From Paenibacillus sp. BK033 (GTDB lineage Bacteria > Bacillota > Bacilli > Paenibacillales > Paenibacillaceae): a stretch of DNA of 64,000 nucleotides. Within the stretch, counting starts at the first letter, position 1, and every line of letters starts with the position of its first letter. The notes under the pieces were generated by a model that searched no databases, was not told the origin of the DNA, and saw only the letters and a program-made list of their open reading frames with translations. The stretch covers positions 1-64,000 of the forward strand of contig NZ_SLVP01000011.1 in NCBI RefSeq assembly GCF_004345425.1. Direction: 5' to 3'. Positions 61,079-64,000 of this stretch are shown one piece after another. The position numbers and the translations under genes are program-made.

Positions 61079-61972
61079 CTAATGGTCTGTATTTCGGTTC
61101 ATGAAGCGTGTAAACAAGATGGAGAAGACAAACAGCAAGAGCAGCCAGATCACGCCGATTGCGGAGCCTTTCGCAAGCTCGTACTTCGAGAATGCCGTCT
61201 CATAGGTCAAAATGGCTAGCGACGTCGTCGATCCTGCAGGCCCTCCGCCTGTCAGCGTGAAAAACAGGGTGAACATCTGAAAGTTGTTTACGATCATGAT
61301 CAGCGTAACGCTGGCAATGACTGGCTTGAGCAGCGGGAGCGTGACGTTATAGAACAGTCTCCAGCCGCTGGCTCCGTCGATCTTGGCAGCCTCGTACAAG
61401 CTGGCCGAAATATTTTGCAATCCCGCAAGCAGCATGACGCATACAAGCGGAGTCTGCCTAAACACCGCCACAACCGTAATCGCCGGCAAGGCCCAGTCCA
61501 TGCTTTGCAGCCAGCTTACGTTCTCTTTCATCAAACCAAGCCTGGTCGCAATATAATTGAGCACTCCGTAATCCGGCTGATAGATCCACAAGAAAATCAG
61601 CGCGGTTACGATGGTGGGAATAGCCCAAGGGATCATAATGACGCTGCGCAGGAAACGGCGCATCCGGATATTCCGGTTAAGTAATACCGCTAATAATAAA
61701 CCAAGCAATAAATCAATGATGACGGTGGCCGCTACGTAGGTAACGGTAATTCTAAGCGAATGATAGAAATCGGACGAGCCCAGAAGCTCTTTGTAGTTCG
61801 CGAAATTGTTCCATTCGTGAACTTGATTCATTAGGGAGTAATCGGTGAAGCTCAATGAGATGGCACTAACGAGCGGTGATATGATCGTAAGCACCATAAT
61901 GATAACGACGGGCAGCAGCAGAATCGCGGCGAAGCAGATATTTTTTTGCGCTCTGCTTAATTGAAATGGCAT
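61079..61972 (-). CDS. Sugar ABC transporter permease (MalF-type)
   Basis: About 297 residues from ATG 61972, eight bases after GGAGG; a frame extending to 62044 has no ribosome site. Six membrane segments and EAA loop EAAKIDGASGWRLFYNVTLP. It follows the binding protein gene by 80 bases. Confidence 0.93.
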   Translation of the reverse strand: MPFQLSRAQKNICFAAILLLPVVIIMVLTIISPLVSAISLSFTDYSLMNQVHEWNNFANYKELLGSSDFYHSLRITVTYVAATVIIDLLLGLLLAVLLNRNIRMRRFLRSVIMIPWAIPTIVTALIFLWIYQPDYGVLNYIATRLGLMKENVSWLQSMDWALPAITVVAVFRQTPLVCVMLLAGLQNISASLYEAAKIDGASGWRLFYNVTLPLLKPVIASVTLIMIVNNFQMFTLFFTLTGGGPAGSTTSLAILTYETAFSKYELAKGSAIGVIWLLLLFVFSILFTRFMNRNTDH

Positions 61973-62053
61973 TGGTATTCCCTCCATCCGGTCTAGACAA
62001 ATTCGATAATGAAGGGGCAGCTTTCGCGGCCGCCCCCATTGCAACCATGGTGA

Positions 62054-63406
62054 TTATTGACCGTACAGCTCTTTGATCTTCGGCATCACGACAGACATGG
62101 CTTCCTCGACGCTCTTATTGCCGTCGGTCGTCAAGACGATCATATCGGAAGATGTCTTCATGGCGTTATCGAATTTCGGATTGGAAGCCGGCAGCGGAGA
62201 AGCGGTTTTCATTTGCTCGTTGAACACTTTCGCATAATCGTCCTCGTTCATTTCCGGAAGCGAGGAAACTGATTTAAGCGAAGACATAACGCCGTTTGTC
62301 TGATGATAAATAAGCATCGCGTCCTTCGATACCAGGTACTCTACAAGCTTCGCTGCAGCTTCCTTGTGCTTGCTGCCTTCCGTAATAAGCAGCTGATGCT
62401 CGGTAAATACCGTTTCGCTCCTGCCGGTTACGCCTGCCGGAATGGTTGCTACGCCCCACTCTTTATCAAAGGCTTCGCCCTTGCCGCTCATTTGGCGGAA
62501 GTTCGTCCGGCCGAAGTCCCCGTCGATCAGCATGCCCAGCGTGCCGTTTGCGAACATGCCGCGAAGCGTCTTCATGTCCGAGCCTTTAGGTGAAATTTTG
62601 TTATTCACGATGTCCTTCATGTAACTAAGCGCATTCTTAAGCGCATCGCCCTGATCCCATACGATCTTGCCGCCGGCGTCGCTGAATTGGCCGTCGTAAA
62701 CAAGCGTGCTTCTCAGAAGCATGTTGCCCGTATAAGAATCGGTTGCCCCGGATTCGCCGATGCCATAAATGGGGTTGCCGCTGTCATCCTTGCCAAGCGC
62801 CGCGATTTTCTTCGCGTCCTCAATCATTTCGTCCCATGTTGCCGGCGGCTTCTCCGGATCAAGTCCGGCTTTCTGGAATAGCGTCTTGTTCCAGAACAAA
62901 GCGTTTGGATGCGGCGCCCAAGGCATCGCCATCACTTTGCCGTCATACGTAACCCCGGATTTACTGCCATCAACGATATCGTTGATCAGATCCGCGCCTA
63001 CTAGATCTTGCATGGGAGCAGCGATTTTAGCGCCGACAAACGCGGCGGTGAAATTCTGGTTCGCCATGGTCACGTCCGGCGGATTGCCGCCCGAGGAATT
63101 GACGAGCACCTGATCCTTGAATTGGGCGAACGGAATGCCTAGCGATTTGACCTTAATGTCCGGGTTTTTCGCTTCGAAATCGGCAATCAGCTTGTTGTAC
63201 GCATCCTTCGTCGCCTCCTCCACCGAAATCCAGTTGGCAAACGTAATTTCCACCTGTTCCTTCTTGGGAGCGTTTGTTGCATCACCGGCTGCTCCGGCAT
63301 TCGTACCGGTATTGCTTCCCGCATTGTTCCCATTTGATCCGCATGCCGCCAGCATAGCCATAAGGCTGACAGCGGAGAGGCCTAAAGCAAGTTTTTTGAT
63401 TTTCAT
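62054..63406 (-). CDS. Extracellular sugar-binding lipoprotein (ABC importer)
   Basis: 450 residues with lipobox LAAC (Cys22), an Asn/Gly/Ala-rich linker, and a solute-binding domain (ITFANWISVEEATKDAYNKL start; MPWAPHPNALFWNKTLFQKA motif). First gene of the operon with the permeases 61079 and 60220 and the sulfatase. A sulfated sugar ligand is possible from this context. Confidence 0.93.
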   Translation of the reverse strand: MKIKKLALGLSAVSLMAMLAACGSNGNNAGSNTGTNAGAAGDATNAPKKEQVEITFANWISVEEATKDAYNKLIADFEAKNPDIKVKSLGIPFAQFKDQVLVNSSGGNPPDVTMANQNFTAAFVGAKIAAPMQDLVGADLINDIVDGSKSGVTYDGKVMAMPWAPHPNALFWNKTLFQKAGLDPEKPPATWDEMIEDAKKIAALGKDDSGNPIYGIGESGATDSYTGNMLLRSTLVYDGQFSDAGGKIVWDQGDALKNALSYMKDIVNNKISPKGSDMKTLRGMFANGTLGMLIDGDFGRTNFRQMSGKGEAFDKEWGVATIPAGVTGRSETVFTEHQLLITEGSKHKEAAAKLVEYLVSKDAMLIYHQTNGVMSSLKSVSSLPEMNEDDYAKVFNEQMKTASPLPASNPKFDNAMKTSSDMIVLTTDGNKSVEEAMSVVMPKIKELYGQ

Positions 63407-63512
63407 GGGGCGACCACCTCTTAGTTTTTTATAAGGGACAGGTCATCTGTCTTGTTCTCAGTATAAAATCATCCTTTCTTCGGCAATTTTCTTTTCTTCG
63501 GGTCATTTGGCG

Positions 63513-64000
63513 CTATTTTCGTTTCTTGTATTCCACGGGGGTCATCCCCGTCATCTTCTTGAATACTTTCGTAAAGTAGCTGGCGTTCGGATAACCGACT
63601 TGCTCAGCCAGCGTTCCCATGCGGTTTTCTCCCGCTGCCATCAATTCCTTGGCTCTCTCGATTCGGATTTGCGTCAAATAATCGTTAATGCTTAAGCTTG
63701 TCTCCTTTTTGAATAATTCGCAGAGATAGGTTTTATTCAAATGGACGTATTCGGCAATTTGCTGCAGGGATATATCGTTAGGGTAATAAAGCTCCAGAAA
63801 GCGAAGGGCGCTGCGTACCGGTTCGCTGTAAGGCGGGCGCAGCCGGGCAACCTCTCCGAGCAAGCCGGAGACCGTGCGAAGCAGCCAGTCCTTCGTCTCC
63901 TCATAGGTTTTCAGTATGCCAAGCTGCTCATGCAAAGACTCCGAACGGTAACGGTCCAGCTGGTCCGTCGTCTGCTCGATCTTCCGCACGGTATGCAGGA
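63513..64000 (-). CDS. AraC-type regulator, probably response regulator, partial
   Basis: The last 162 codons of a gene that runs off the right edge. A coiled or helical segment (TTDQLDRYRSESLHEQLGIL) is followed by two AraC helix-turn-helix units: ISLQQIAEYVHLNKTYLCEL, then GTLAEQVGYPNASYFTKVFK. The helical part before the DNA-binding region resembles the linker of YesN-like response regulators, so the missing part may hold a receiver domain. It lies just upstream of the binding protein gene and probably controls it. The 106-base gap holds no gene. Confidence 0.85.
   Translation of the reverse strand, partial: LHTVRKIEQTTDQLDRYRSESLHEQLGILKTYEETKDWLLRTVSGLLGEVARLRPPYSEPVRSALRFLELYYPNDISLQQIAEYVHLNKTYLCELFKKETSLSINDYLTQIRIERAKELMAAGENRMGTLAEQVGYPNASYFTKVFKKMTGMTPVEYKKRK

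Overview
The window looks like chromosomal DNA from a soil or plant-associated Paenibacillus or close relative (Paenibacillaceae). The evidence is indirect: strong GGAGG-type ribosome binding sites, many LplB/LplC-type sugar permeases with 450-580 residue lipoprotein binding proteins, AraC-type regulators and histidine kinase pairs beside them, and several families that I know mainly from that group (DUF5696, YIP1, NHL/TPR cell-surface proteins). No rRNA, tRNA, CRISPR array or complete insertion sequence was seen.

Region 1 (1-5.5 kb) is an AT-rich island of small, mostly minus-strand genes: pgsA, a DUF4275 protein, a histidine phosphatase, an acetyltransferase, an Imm26-like protein and several unknowns. 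Nearly every gene is bracketed by a copy of a short palindromic repeat, often paired with a hairpin terminator. The result is a one-gene-one-repeat layout that resembles a cassette array.

Region 2 (5.5-16.4 kb) is a mixed accessory region. It holds decayed genes (collagen-like, a frameshifted SDR, a stalk-domain fragment), two divergent enzyme/MerR regulator pairs (SDR and nitroreductase) with 19-bp-spacer promoters, a Gly/Pro-rich probable surface or spore protein, a large LuxR (LAL-type) activator followed by two small genes, a VOC protein, and two DJ-1/PfpI proteins.

Region 3 (16.9-63.4 kb) is a large carbohydrate-utilisation island, almost wholly on the minus strand. It encodes a GH2 (beta-glucuronidase-like) enzyme, a polysaccharide deacetylase, two GH29 alpha-L-fucosidases, a GH74-GH5 bimodular endoglucanase, a GH3 enzyme with a C-terminal CBM6-like domain, an FAD-dependent oxidoreductase and a sulfatase. 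With these come four ABC sugar permease pairs, four stand-alone lipoprotein binding proteins, one binding protein fused to carbohydrate-binding modules, a two-component system, two AraC regulators and part of a third regulator at the window end. No ABC ATPase is present, which fits use of a shared MsmX-type ATPase encoded elsewhere.

The enzymes together would attack fucosylated plant xyloglucan or a related hemicellulose: GH74 and GH5 cut the backbone outside the cell, the oligosaccharides are imported, and GH29, GH3 and GH2 trim them. No GH31 alpha-xylosidase is present in the window. A 10-gene, 14-kb operon (36.3-50.4 kb) combines two permease pairs, two binding proteins, an NHL/TPR protein, a YIP1 membrane protein and a DUF5696 lipoprotein; its substrate is unknown. 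Four transcription units share a promoter-region motif around TAGCATRATWTAG lying 150-280 bp upstream of their start codons, which suggests one common regulator.
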